A DNA stretch of 64,000 nt, from assembly GCF_031143425.1 (NCBI RefSeq), contig NC_090443.1:1057834423-1057898422 (forward strand), read 5' to 3'. Position 1 is the stretch's first letter. The number at the start of each line of letters is the position of its first letter. A program made the translations under genes and the position numbers. Below are positions 23,536 to 32,691 of this stretch, in pieces. This DNA comes from Pleurodeles waltl. Taxonomy: Eukaryota; Chordata; Amphibia; Caudata; Salamandridae. The notes beneath the pieces are model-generated. The model saw nothing but the letters and a program-made list of their open reading frames with translations. It was not told the origin of the DNA and ran no database searches.

Positions 23536-23778
23536 CACTGGGATCCTGATAGCCAGGCCTCAGTGCTCATAGTGAAAACACTATGTTTTCAGTATGGTTG
23601 TTATGTGTCACTGGGATCCTGCTGGTCAGGACCCCAGTGCTCATAGGTTTGTGGCCTATATGTATGTGTCACTGGGACCCTGTCACACAGGGCCCCAGTG
23701 CTCATAGGTGTGCATGTATATGTTCCCTGTGTGGTGCCTAACTGTCTCACTGAGGCTCTGCTAACCAGAACCTCAGTG
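23536..23778 (+). promoter_or_regulatory. Four tandem hairpin modules in the 5' part of the LTR
   Basis: Modules at 23536-23565, 23609-23639, 23670-23700 and 23748-23778 each read CACTG, several bases, a 4-6 base loop, and back to CAGTG. Stems are about 13 bp with one internal mismatch in modules 2-4. The paired bases change together: pair 6 is G-C in modules 2 and 3 but A-T in 4; pair 9 is T-A in 2 and C-G in 3. Module 1 is less perfect but has an extra outer 9-bp stem (GTTTTCACT at 23523 with AGTGAAAAC at 23571). The three upper modules are followed by GCTCATAG. The pattern suggests selection on structure or a dyad binding site; the function is unknown. Confidence 0.7.
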
Positions 23779-23998
23779 GTTATGCTCTCTCATTACTTTC
23801 AAATTGTCACTAACAGGCTAGTGACCAATTTTACCAATTTACATTGGCTTACTGGAACACCCTTATAATTCCCTAGTATATGGTACTGAGGTACCCAGGG
23901 TATTGGGGTTCCAGGAGATCCCTATGGGCTGCAGCATTTCTTTTGCCACCCATAGGGAGCTCTGACAATTCTTACACAGGCCTGCCACTGCAGCCTGA

Positions 23999-24095
23999 GT
24001 GAAATAACGTCCACGTTATTTCACAGCCATTTTACACTGCACTTAAGTAACTTATAAGTCACCTATATGTCTAACCTTTACCTGGTAAAGGTTAG
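23999..24095 (+). promoter_or_regulatory. Two perfect 12-bp-arm palindromes in the LTR
   Basis: GTGAAATAACGT / ACGTTATTTCAC at 23999-24024 has a 2-base centre. CTAACCTTTACC / GGTAAAGGTTAG at 24071-24095 has a single-base centre. Both recur in the other LTR copies of the window, including 3' LTR 1 (+6104). They could be protein-binding dyads or RNA hairpins if transcribed; their role is not known. Confidence 0.8.
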
Positions 24096-24207
24096 GTGCA
24101 AAGTTACTTAGTGTGAGGGCACCCTGGCACTAGCCAAGGTGCCCCCACATTGTTCAGAGCCAATTCACTGAACTTTGTGAGTGCGGGGACACCATTACAC
24201 GCGTGCA

Positions 24208-24335
24208 CTACATATAGGTCACTACCTATATGTAGCTTCACCATGGTAACTCCGAATATGGCCATGTAACATGTCTATGATCATGGAATTGCCCCCTCTA
24301 TGCCATCCTGGCATTGTTGGTACAATTCCATGATC
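24208..24335 (+). promoter_or_regulatory. Two further palindromes in the LTR
   Basis: CTACATATAGGT / ACCTATATGTAG at 24208-24235 has 12-bp perfect arms and a 4-base loop. GATCATGGAATTG / CAATTCCATGATC at 24279-24291 and 24323-24335 has 13-bp perfect arms, and its loop contains a smaller TGCCA/TGGCA stem. In the 5' LTR of element 2 the first has one arm base changed. Three more perfect short palindromes follow at 24491-24511, 24669-24686 and 24694-24711. Confidence 0.8.
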
Positions 24336-25320
24336 CCAGTGGTCTGTAGCACAGGCCCTGGTACTGCCAGACTGCCCTTCCTGGGGTTTCTCTGCAGCTG
24401 CTGCTGCTGCCAACCCCTCAGACAGGCAGCTGCCCTCCTGGGGTCCAGCCAGGCCTGGCCCAGGATGGCAGAACAAAGAACTTCCTCTGAGAGAGGGTGT
24501 GACACCCTCTCCCTTTGGAAAATGGTGTGAAGGCAGGGGAGGAGTAGCCTCCCCCAGCCTCTGGAAATGCTTTGTTGGGCACAGATGTGCCCAATTCTGC
24601 ATAAGCCAGTCTACACCGGTTCAGGGACCCCTTAGCCCCTGCTCTGGCGCGAAACTGGACAAAGGAAAGGGGAGTGACCACTCCCCTGACCTGCACCTCC
24701 CCTGGGAGGTGTCCAGAGCTCCTCCAGTGTGCTCCAGACCTCTGCCATCTTGGAAACAGAGGTGCTGCTGGCACACTGGACTGCTCTGAGTGGCCAGTGC
24801 CACCAGGTGACGTCAGAGACTCCTTGTGATAGGCTCCTTCAGGTGTTAGTAGCCTTTCCTCTCTCCTAGGTAGCCAAACCCTCTTTTCTGGCTATTTAGG
24901 GTCTCTGTCTCTGGGGAAACTTTAGATAACGAATGCATGAGCTCAGCCGAGTTCCTCTGCATCTCCCTCTTCACCTTCTGATAAGGAATCGACCGCTGAC
25001 CGCGCTGGAAGCCTGCAAACCTGCAACATAGTAGCAAAGACGACTACTGCAACTCTGTAACGCTGATCCTGCCGCCTTCTCGACTGTTTTCCTGCTTGTG
25101 CATGCTGTGGGGGTAGTCTGCCTCCTCTCTGCACCAGAAGCTCCGAAGAAATCTCCCGTGGGTCGACGGAATCTTCCCCCTGCAACCGCAGGCACCAAAA
25201 AGCTGCATCTCCGGTCCCTTGGGTCTCCTCTCAGCACGACGAGCGAGGTCCCTCGAATCCAGCGACACCGTCCAAGTGACCCCCACAGTCCAGTGACTCT
25301 TCAGCCCAAGTTTGGTGGAG

Positions 25321-25619
25321 GTAAGTCCTTGCCTCACCGCGCTGGGCTGCATTGCTGGGAACCGCGACTTTGCAAGCTTCTCCGGCCCCTGTGCACTTCC
25401 GGCGGAAATCCTTCGTGCACAGCCAAGCCTGGGTCCACGGCACTCTAACCTGCATTGCACGACTTTCTAAGTTGGTCTCCGGCGACGTGGGACTCCTTTG
25501 TGCAACTTCGGCGAGCACCGTTTCACGCATCCTCGTAGTGCCTGTTTCTGGCACTTCTCCGGGTGCTACCTGCTTCAGTGAGGGCTCTTTGTCTTGCTCG
25601 ACGTCCCCTCTCTCTGCAG
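25321..25619 (+). other. Possible intron within the LTR (GTAAGT ... CTCTCTGCAG)
   Basis: GAG followed by GTAAGT at 25321 is a near-ideal vertebrate splice donor. A pyrimidine-rich tract ending in CAG at 25619 is a strong acceptor 299 bp later, and a second acceptor-like CCACAG lies at 25921. The same pair is present in every LTR copy in the window (donors at 31425, 55045 and 63302). If transcription starts upstream in the LTR, the leader RNA could be spliced. This is inference from consensus sites only; no transcript evidence is available. Confidence 0.4.
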
Positions 25620-26341
25620 GTCCAATTTGCGACCTCCTGGTCCCTCCTGGGCCCCAGCAGCGTCCAAAAACGCCAAACGCACGATTTGCGTGTAGCAAGG
25701 CTTGTTGGCGTCCATCCGGCGGGAAAACACTTCTGCACGACTCTCCAAGGCGTGGGGGATCCATCCTCCAAAGGGGAAGTCTCTAGCCCTTGTCGTTCCT
25801 GCAGTATTCACAGTTCTTCAGCCTAGTAAGAGCTTCTTTGCACCAACCGCTGGCATTTCTTGGGCATCTGCCCATCTCCGAGCTGCTTGTGACTTTTGGA
25901 CTTGGTCCCCTTGTTCCACAGGTACCTTCAGACAGGAATCCATCGTTGTTGCATTACTGATTTGTGTTTTCCTTGCATTCTCCCTCTAACACGACTATTT
26001 TGTCCTTAGGGGAACTTTGGTGCACTTTGCACTCACTTTTCAGGGTCTTGGGGTGGGTTATTTTGCTAACTCTCACTATTTTCTAATAGTCCCAGCGACC
26101 CTCTACAAGGTCACATAGGTTTGGGGTCCATTCATGGTTCACATTCCACTTTTGGAGTATATGGTTTGTGTTGCCCCTATCCCTATGTTTCCCCATTGCA
26201 TCCTATTGTAACTATACATTGTTTGCACTGTTTTCTAAGACTATACTGCATATTTTTGCTATTGTGTATATATATCTTGTGTATATTTCCTATCCTCTCA
26301 CTGAGGGTACACTCTAAGATACTTTGGCATATTGTCATAAA

Positions 26342-26347
26342 AATAAA
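26342..26347 (+). terminator. Polyadenylation signal of LTR, AATAAA
   Basis: AATAAA is followed about 10 bases later by a T-rich stretch and then TGTGTATTGTGTTTTC, as expected for a cleavage/polyadenylation site marking the R-U5 part of the LTR. Equivalent copies lie at 32446-32451 and 56066-56071, and the motif is also kept in the old LTR fragment near 36470. Confidence 0.75.
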
Positions 26348-26587
26348 GTACCTTTATTTTTAGTATAACTGTGTATTGTGTTTTCTTATGATATTGTGCA
26401 TATGACACTAGGTGGTACTGTAGTAGCTTCACACGTCTCCTAGTTCAGCCTGAGCTGCTTTGCTAAGCTACCATTATCTATCAGCCTAAGCTGCTAGACA
26501 CCCTATACACTAATAAGGGATAACTGGGCCTGGTGCAAGGTGCAAGTACCCCTTGGTACTCACTACAAGCCAGTCCAGCCTCCTACG

Positions 26588-26858
26588 TTGGTTGTGCAGT
26601 GGTGGGATAAGTGCTTTGAGACTACTTACCACTCTTGTCATTGTACTTTTCATAAGAGAAAAATATACAAAACAAGGTCAGTGTATATACACATAGCCAA
26701 AAAGTTTTGCATTTCCTCTTTTCACTCTTTTCTAAGTGCGGAAAAGTACTTCTAAACTTTCAAAAAGTTCTTAAAAGTTTAAAAAGTTTTTTTCTGTCTT
26801 TCCAAAAAGTTCTGAAAACTTTTTTCTCTTTTGCTATCACTTTAACTCTCTCTAAAAA
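26588..26858 (+). promoter_or_regulatory. Leader of element 1 with candidate primer site and A/T-rich motif
   Basis: The leader opens TTGGTTGTGCAGTGG; a TGG two bases inside the LTR edge is where a tRNA primer-binding site should begin, but I could not match it to a tRNA. From about 26695 to 26830 it is dominated by the word AAAAGTT and its complement AACTTT (near 26755-26825), able to pair in many registers. The same leader, 272 bp, precedes the Gag start in element 2. The stretch may act in packaging or translation; that is speculative. Confidence 0.5.
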
Positions 26859-29516
26859 ATGTCTGGCACAGGCCAAAAAGTTGAACTGTCCAAACTTGCA
26901 TATGATCACCTTAGCTGGAAAGGAGCAAGGAGTCTCTGCATAGAGAGAGGTTTGAGTGTAGGGAAGAATCCTTCCTTAGAACTGTTAATTAATATGCTTA
27001 GAGTACAGGATAAGGCCATAAGTGCCCAATCTGTAGAAAAAGTAGCTAATGGTTCTCAATCTGATCCAGGGACTCCCCCAGGAAAAGGTTCAGGAAAGAA
27101 ACTTCTCAGCCTGCCCATTACTAGACAGTCTAGCATAGTTGGTACAGAGGTTGAATCACACCATACTGAGGATGTGATCTCACATTATGCTGGTAGCCAA
27201 GCTGTTAGGGTGCCCTCTGTAAGGGACAGGTCTCCTTCTGTTCATTCCCATCATACCTCTGTATCTAGAAATGTCCCTCCCACCCACCCTGATGACAGAT
27301 TGTTAGAAAGGGAGCTCAATAGATTGAGAGTGGAACAAACCAGACTGAAGCTCAAGAAGCAACAGCTGGATTTGGATAGACAGTCTTTAGAAATAGAGAG
27401 GGAAAGACAGAAGTTGGGTTTAGATACCCATGGTGGCAGCAGCAGTATTCCCCATAGTCATCCTGCAAAAGAGCATGATTCCAGGAATCTGCACAAGATA
27501 GTTCCCCCTTATAAGGAGGGGGATGACATAAACAAGTGGTTTGCTGCACTTGAGAGGGCCTGTGTTGTACAGGATGTCCCTCAAAGGCAGTGGGCTGCTA
27601 TCCTATGGCTATCATTTAGTGGAAAAGGTAGGGATAGGCTCCTTACTGTGAAAGAAAATGATGCCAATAATTTCCAAGTTCTTAAGAATGCACTCCTGGA
27701 TGGTTATGGCTTAACCACTGAACAGTACAGGATAAAGTTCAGAGAGACCAAAAAGGAGTCTTCACAAGACTGGGTTGATTTCATTGACCATTCAGTGAAG
27801 GCCTTGGAGGGGTGGTTACATGGCAGTAAAGTTACTGATTATGAAAGCCTGTATAACACAATCCTGAGAGAGCATATACTTAATAATTGTGTGTCTGATT
27901 TGTTGCACCAGTACCTGGTAGACTCTGATCTGACCTCTCCCCAAGAATTGGGAAAGAAGGCAGACAAATGGGTCAGAACAAGGGTGAACAGAAAAGTTCA
28001 TACAGGGGGTGACAAAGATGGCAATAAGAAGAAAGATGGTGAAAAATCTCAAGATAAGCATGGGGATAAGGGTAAAACCAAAGATCCCACTTCAAATCTT
28101 AAACACTCTTCAGAGGATGGGGATAAAACAAATTCTTCCTCTTCTTCCCAACCTGCACACATTAAAAAGCCCTGGTGCTTTGTGTGTAAAAACAGAGGCC
28201 ATAGGCCAGGGGATAAGTCCTGTCCAGGTAAACCCCCTGAGCCTACCACCACTAATACATCAAGCTCTAGTGCCCCTAGCAGTAGTGGTACTAGTGGTGG
28301 GACTGCTGGCAACAGTCAAGCAAAGGGTGTAGTTGGGTTCACTTATGGGTCCATAGTGGAAACTGATGTAATCAGTCCCAAGACAGTTTCTGTCACACCT
28401 AGTGGCATTGGCCTTGCCACACTGGCTGCTTGTCCCCTTACAATGGATAAGTACAGGCAGACAGTTTCAATAAATGGTGTTGAGGCCTTGGCCTACAGGG
28501 ACACAGGTGCCAGTTTCACTTTGGTGACTGAAAACCTAGTGCCTCCTGAACAACACATCATTGGACAACAGTATAAGATTATTGATGTCCATAACTCCAC
28601 TAAGTTTCTTCCCTTAGCTATAATTCAGTTTAGTTGGGGTGGAGTTACTGGCCCTAAGCAGGTGGTAGTATCACCTAGCTTACCTGTAGACTGTCTCTTA
28701 GGTAATGACCTAGAGGCCTCAGGTTGGGCTGATGTAGAGTTTTATGCCCATGCAGCCATGCTGGGCATCCCTGAGGAATTGTTCCCTCTCATTTCAAGTG
28801 AAATGAAAAAGCAAAGGAGAGAAGGCCTGAAAACTCAGGATCCCTCTCCATCAACAGGTAAAAAGGGTATCACAGTATCCCCTAACCACCCTACCATTCA
28901 GGATACCATTCCTGTGGTGGGAGAAACCTCTCCTGGGGTGGCACCTGTTCCAAGGGAATCATCAGCTGGCAAAGCTGGACTCCCCGAGGTGGAAGTACCT
29001 CTCTGTGGGATAACTAACATTGGTGAGAAAAACAGCACCATTTTAGTTAACATGGAGCATCCCTCCAACCCTCCCAGAGAAACTTTAGTGCATAAACCCT
29101 GCACTACCTCACAACACTTAGGACAGCATCCCTGCCCTAGTGTGGAGCTCATAGGACAGCATCCCTGCCCTGCTCCAACTCAAGAGAAACAGCATCCCTG
29201 TTCTCTCTTCCAGCCAAATGGACAAAGTTTTTGCCCAGCTATGGCTTTACTGAGACAGCATCCCTGTCTGGCATTTCCATCATTACAAATAGGTTCAGTG
29301 GATAATTCCCACTGCTCTAAACTAAAACTTACTGATAGAAACTCTGAAAATACATCTTCACATTGTTGGTTAGCTAAAAAACTTCAAACAGGGTGGTTTA
29401 CATCCCCACAGGGAAGTAACCATATAGTGGATGATAAAGGGAGTAACCAGTCTATTGCAGAGCTACTCTCTACTTATCACCACTTAGACAATAAAGTCTC
29501 AACTGGCCAAGGTTAG
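26859..29516 (+). CDS. Gag-protease polyprotein of element 1, no pol, 885 aa
   Basis: The start is chosen because the same ATG opens the frame in element 2. Residues 1-50 are helical and charged; about 145-189 form a Lys/Arg/Glu-rich coiled coil. 211-380 are the capsid core, whose C-terminal half resembles the SCAN fold. A zinc knuckle with spacing C-X2-C-X4-H-X6-C lies at C440, C443, H448 and C455. The aspartic protease has DTGA at 548-551 and a DCLLGNDLE motif downstream. Residues 1-394 are about 97% identical to the Gag of element 2, but after the basic GDKDGNKKKDG stretch identity drops sharply, to about 60% in the protease. After the protease comes a tail with no recognised domain. It contains five 11-residue repeats at 755-809, and its last dozen residues again resemble the end of element 2's polyprotein. 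There is no integrase, RT or RNase H. Confidence 0.9.
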   Translation: MSGTGQKVELSKLAYDHLSWKGARSLCIERGLSVGKNPSLELLINMLRVQDKAISAQSVEKVANGSQSDPGTPPGKGSGKKLLSLPITRQSSIVGTEVESHHTEDVISHYAGSQAVRVPSVRDRSPSVHSHHTSVSRNVPPTHPDDRLLERELNRLRVEQTRLKLKKQQLDLDRQSLEIERERQKLGLDTHGGSSSIPHSHPAKEHDSRNLHKIVPPYKEGDDINKWFAALERACVVQDVPQRQWAAILWLSFSGKGRDRLLTVKENDANNFQVLKNALLDGYGLTTEQYRIKFRETKKESSQDWVDFIDHSVKALEGWLHGSKVTDYESLYNTILREHILNNCVSDLLHQYLVDSDLTSPQELGKKADKWVRTRVNRKVHTGGDKDGNKKKDGEKSQDKHGDKGKTKDPTSNLKHSSEDGDKTNSSSSSQPAHIKKPWCFVCKNRGHRPGDKSCPGKPPEPTTTNTSSSSAPSSSGTSGGTAGNSQAKGVVGFTYGSIVETDVISPKTVSVTPSGIGLATLAACPLTMDKYRQTVSINGVEALAYRDTGASFTLVTENLVPPEQHIIGQQYKIIDVHNSTKFLPLAIIQFSWGGVTGPKQVVVSPSLPVDCLLGNDLEASGWADVEFYAHAAMLGIPEELFPLISSEMKKQRREGLKTQDPSPSTGKKGITVSPNHPTIQDTIPVVGETSPGVAPVPRESSAGKAGLPEVEVPLCGITNIGEKNSTILVNMEHPSNPPRETLVHKPCTTSQHLGQHPCPSVELIGQHPCPAPTQEKQHPCSLFQPNGQSFCPAMALLRQHPCLAFPSLQIGSVDNSHCSKLKLTDRNSENTSSHCWLAKKLQTGWFTSPQGSNHIVDDKGSNQSIAELLSTYHHLDNKVSTGQG
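29121..29285 (+). repeat. Five in-frame 33-bp repeats coding 11-residue QHPC units
   Basis: The words GGACAGCATC, GGACAGC, AAACAGCATC, GGACAAAG and AGACAGCA start at 29121, 29154, 29187, 29220 and 29253: exact 33-bp spacing, or 11 codons. The coded units begin GQHPCPS, GQHPCPA, KQHPCSL, GQSFCPA and RQHPCLA; the Cys is kept in all five, His-Pro in four. The frame is held across all units, suggesting the repeat is expressed or young. No matching domain is known to me. Confidence 0.85.
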
Positions 29517-29534
29517 CCTTATTGTCCTTCGTTT

Positions 29535-29543
29535 GGGGGGGGG
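29535..29543 (+). promoter_or_regulatory. Polypurine tract of element 1 (G9)
   Basis: Nine G followed by TTG directly before the 3' LTR. This is the position and composition of the RNase H-resistant primer for plus-strand synthesis. Element 2 has the same tract at 61561-61569 within an almost identical 3' end. Confidence 0.8.
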
Positions 29544-29546
29544 TTG

Positions 29547-32500
29547 TGTGAGAAGGTAGCCTCTTTCTAGCCTTGTTACCCCCACTTTTGGCCTGTTTGT
29601 GAGTGTATGTCAGGGTGTTTGTCACTGTTTTCACTGTCTCACTGGGATCCTGATAGCCAGGCCTCAGTGCTCATAGTGAAAACACTATGTTTTCAGTATG
29701 GTTGTTATGTGTCACTGGGATCCTGCTGGTCAGGACCCCAGTGCTCATAGGTTTGTGGCCTATATGTATGTGTCACTGGGACCCTGTCACACAGGGCCCC
29801 AGTGCTCATAGGTGTGCATGTATATGTTCCCTGTGTGGTGCCTAACTGTCTCACTGAGGCTCTGCTAACCAGAACCTCAGTGGTTATGCTCTCTCATTAC
29901 TTTCAAATTGTCACTAACAGGCTAGTGACCAATTTTACCAATTTACATTGGCTTACTGGAACACCCTTATAATTCCCTAGTATATGGTACTGAGGTACCC
30001 AGGGTATTGGGGTTCCAGGAGATCCCTATGGGCTGCAGCATTTCTTTTGCCACCCATAGGGAGCTCTGACAATTCTTACACAGGCCTGCCACTGCAGCCT
30101 GAGTGAAATAACGTCCACGTTATTTCACAGCCATTTTACACTGCACTTAAGTAACTTATAAGTCACCTATATGTCTAACCTTTACCTGGTAAAGGTTAGG
30201 TGCAAAGTTACTTAGTGTGAGGGCACCCTGGCACTAGCCAAGGTGCCCCCACATTGTTCAGAGCCAATTCACTGAACTTTGTGAGTGCGGGGACACCATT
30301 ACACGCGTGCACTACATATAGGTCACTACCTATATGTAGCTTCACCATGGTAACTCCGAATATGGCCATGTAACATGTCTATGATCATGGAATTGCCCCC
30401 TCTATGCCATCCTGGCATTGTTGGTACAATTCCATGATCCCAGTGGTCTGTAGCACAGGCCCTGGTACTGCCAGACTGCCCTTCCTGGGGTTTCTCTGCA
30501 GCTGCTGCTGCTGCCAACCCCTCAGACAGGCAGCTGCCCTCCTGGGGTCCAGCCAGGCCTGGCCCAGGATGGCAGAACAAAGAACTTCCTCTGAGAGAGG
30601 GTGTGACACCCTCTCCCTTTGGAAAATGGTGTGAAGGCAGGGGAGGAGTAGCCTCCCCCAGCCTCTGGAAATGCTTTGTTGGGCACAGATGTGCCCAATT
30701 CTGCATAAGCCAGTCTACACCGGTTCAGGGACCCCTTAGCCCCTGCTCTGGCGCGAAACTGGACAAAGGAAAGGGGAGTGACCACTCCCCTGACCTGCAC
30801 CTCCCCTGGGAGGTGTCCAGAGCTCCTCCAGTGTGCTCCAGACCTCTGCCATCTTGGAAACAGAGGTGCTGCTGGCACACTGGACTGCTCTGAGTGGCCA
30901 GTGCCACCAGGTGACGTCAGAGACTCCTTGTGATAGGCTCCTTCAGGTGTTAGTAGCCTTTCCTCTCTCCTAGGTAGCCAAACCCTCTTTTCTGGCTATT
31001 TAGGGTCTCTGTCTCTGGGGAAACTTTAGATAACGAATGCATGAGCTCAGCCGAGTTCCTCTGCATCTCCCTCTTCACCTTCTGATAAGGAATCGACCGC
31101 TGACCGCGCTGGAAGCCTGCAAACCTGCAACATAGTAGCAAAGACGACTACTGCAACTCTGTAACGCTGATCCTGCCGCCTTCTCGACTGTTTTCCTGCT
31201 TGTGCATGCTGTGGGGGTAGTCTGCCTCCTCTCTGCACCAGAAGCTCCGAAGAAATCTCCCGTGGGTCGACGGAATCTTCCCCCTGCAACCGCAGGCACC
31301 AAAAAGCTGCATCTCCGGTCCCTTGGGTCTCCTCTCAGCACGACGAGCGAGGTCCCTCGAATCCAGCGACACCGTCCAAGTGACCCCCACAGTCCAGTGA
31401 CTCTTCAGCCCAAGTTTGGTGGAGGTAAGTCCTTGCCTCACCGCGCTGGGCTGCATTGCTGGGAACCGCGACTTTGCAAGCTTCTCCGGCCCCTGTGCAC
31501 TTCCGGCGGAAATCCTTCGTGCACAGCCAAGCCTGGGTCCACGGCACTCTAACCTGCATTGCACGACTTTCTAAGTTGGTCTCCGGCGACGTGGGACTCC
31601 TTTGTGCAACTTCGGCGAGCACCGTTTCACGCATCCTCGTAGTGCCTGTTTCTGGCACTTCTCCGGGTGCTACCTGCTTCAGTGAGGGCTCTTTGTCTTG
31701 CTCGACGTCCCCTCTCTCTGCAGGTCCAATTTGCGACCTCCTGGTCCCTCCTGGGCCCCAGCAGCGTCCAAAAACGCCAAACGCACGATTTGCGTGTAGC
31801 AAGGCTTGTTGGCGTCCATCCGGCGGGAAAACACTTCTGCACGACTCTCCAAGGCGTGGGGGATCCATCCTCCAAAGGGGAAGTCTCTAGCCCTTGTCGT
31901 TCCTGCAGTATTCACAGTTCTTCAGCCTAGTAAGAGCTTCTTTGCACCAACCGCTGGCATTTCTTGGGCATCTGCCCATCTCCGAGCTGCTTGTGACTTT
32001 TGGACTTGGTCCCCTTGTTCCACAGGTACCTTCAGACAGGAATCCATCGTTGTTGCATTACTGATTTGTGTTTTCCTTGCATTCTCCCTCTAACACGACT
32101 ATTTTGTCCTTAGGGGAACTTTGGTGCACTTTGCACTCACTTTTCAGGGTCTTGGGGTGGGTTATTTTGCTAACTCTCACTATTTTCTAATAGTCCCAGC
32201 GACCCTCTACAAGGTCACATAGGTTTGGGGTCCATTCATGGTTCACATTCCACTTTTGGAGTATATGGTTTGTGTTGCCCCTATCCCTATGTTTCCCCAT
32301 TGCATCCTATTGTAACTATACATTGTTTGCACTGTTTTCTAAGACTATACTGCATATTTTTGCTATTGTGTATATATATCTTGTGTATATTTCCTATCCT
32401 CTCACTGAGGGTACACTCTAAGATACTTTGGCATATTGTCATAAAAATAAAGTACCTTTATTTTTAGTATAACTGTGTATTGTGTTTTCTTATGATATTG

Positions 32501-32691
32501 TGCATATGACACTAGGTGGTACTGTAGTAGCTTCACACGTCTCCTAGTTCAGCCTGAGCTGCTTTGCTAAGCTACCATTATCTATCAGCCTAAGCTGCTA
32601 GACACCCTATACACTAATAAGGGATAACTGGGCCTGGTGCAAGGTGCAAGTACCCCTTGGTACTCACTACAAGCCAGTCCAGCCTCCTACA
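29547..32691 (+). repeat. 3' LTR of element 1 (3,145 bp)
   Basis: Same start TGTGAGAAGG and length as the 5' copy; ends CCTCCTACA. All open frames in it translate identically to those in the 5' LTR, so divergence is near zero. All hairpins, splice motifs and the AATAAA are at +6,104 from the 5' copy. Confidence 0.95.

Larger units (their letters stand above)
23443..26587 (+). repeat. 5' LTR of element 1 (3,145 bp, subfamily A)
   Basis: Begins TGTGAGAAGGTAGCC and ends CCTCCTACG; the 3' copy ends CCTCCTACA, so the last base has mutated or was never CA here. The length is the same as the 3' LTR at a fixed offset of 6,104. It carries hairpin modules, several perfect palindromes, a splice donor/acceptor pair and a polyadenylation signal (listed separately). 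At over 3 kb it is long for an LTR. Open frames of up to 177 codons inside it are conserved only because the copies are young; no product is recognised. Confidence 0.95.
23443..32691 (+). mobile_element. Complete non-autonomous Gmr1-like LTR retrotransposon, element 1
   Basis: 9,249 bp: 5' LTR (23443-26587), leader, one open frame for Gag plus protease, a G9 polypurine tract and 3' LTR (29547-32691), with a 5-bp target duplication. The internal region is only 2,959 bp and contains no integrase, reverse transcriptase or RNase H, so mobility would need enzymes from a relative such as the element at 53316. The two LTRs are both 3,145 bp. I saw only the terminal base (G versus A) differ in the parts compared, so the insertion is very recent. 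It lies inside the 29-bp minisatellite. Confidence 0.93.

Noticed and set aside
24222..26467. Frames of 60-177 codons repeated in each LTR
   Set aside because: Their apparent conservation reflects the youth of the LTR copies; frames overlap on both strands and none resembles a known accessory protein.
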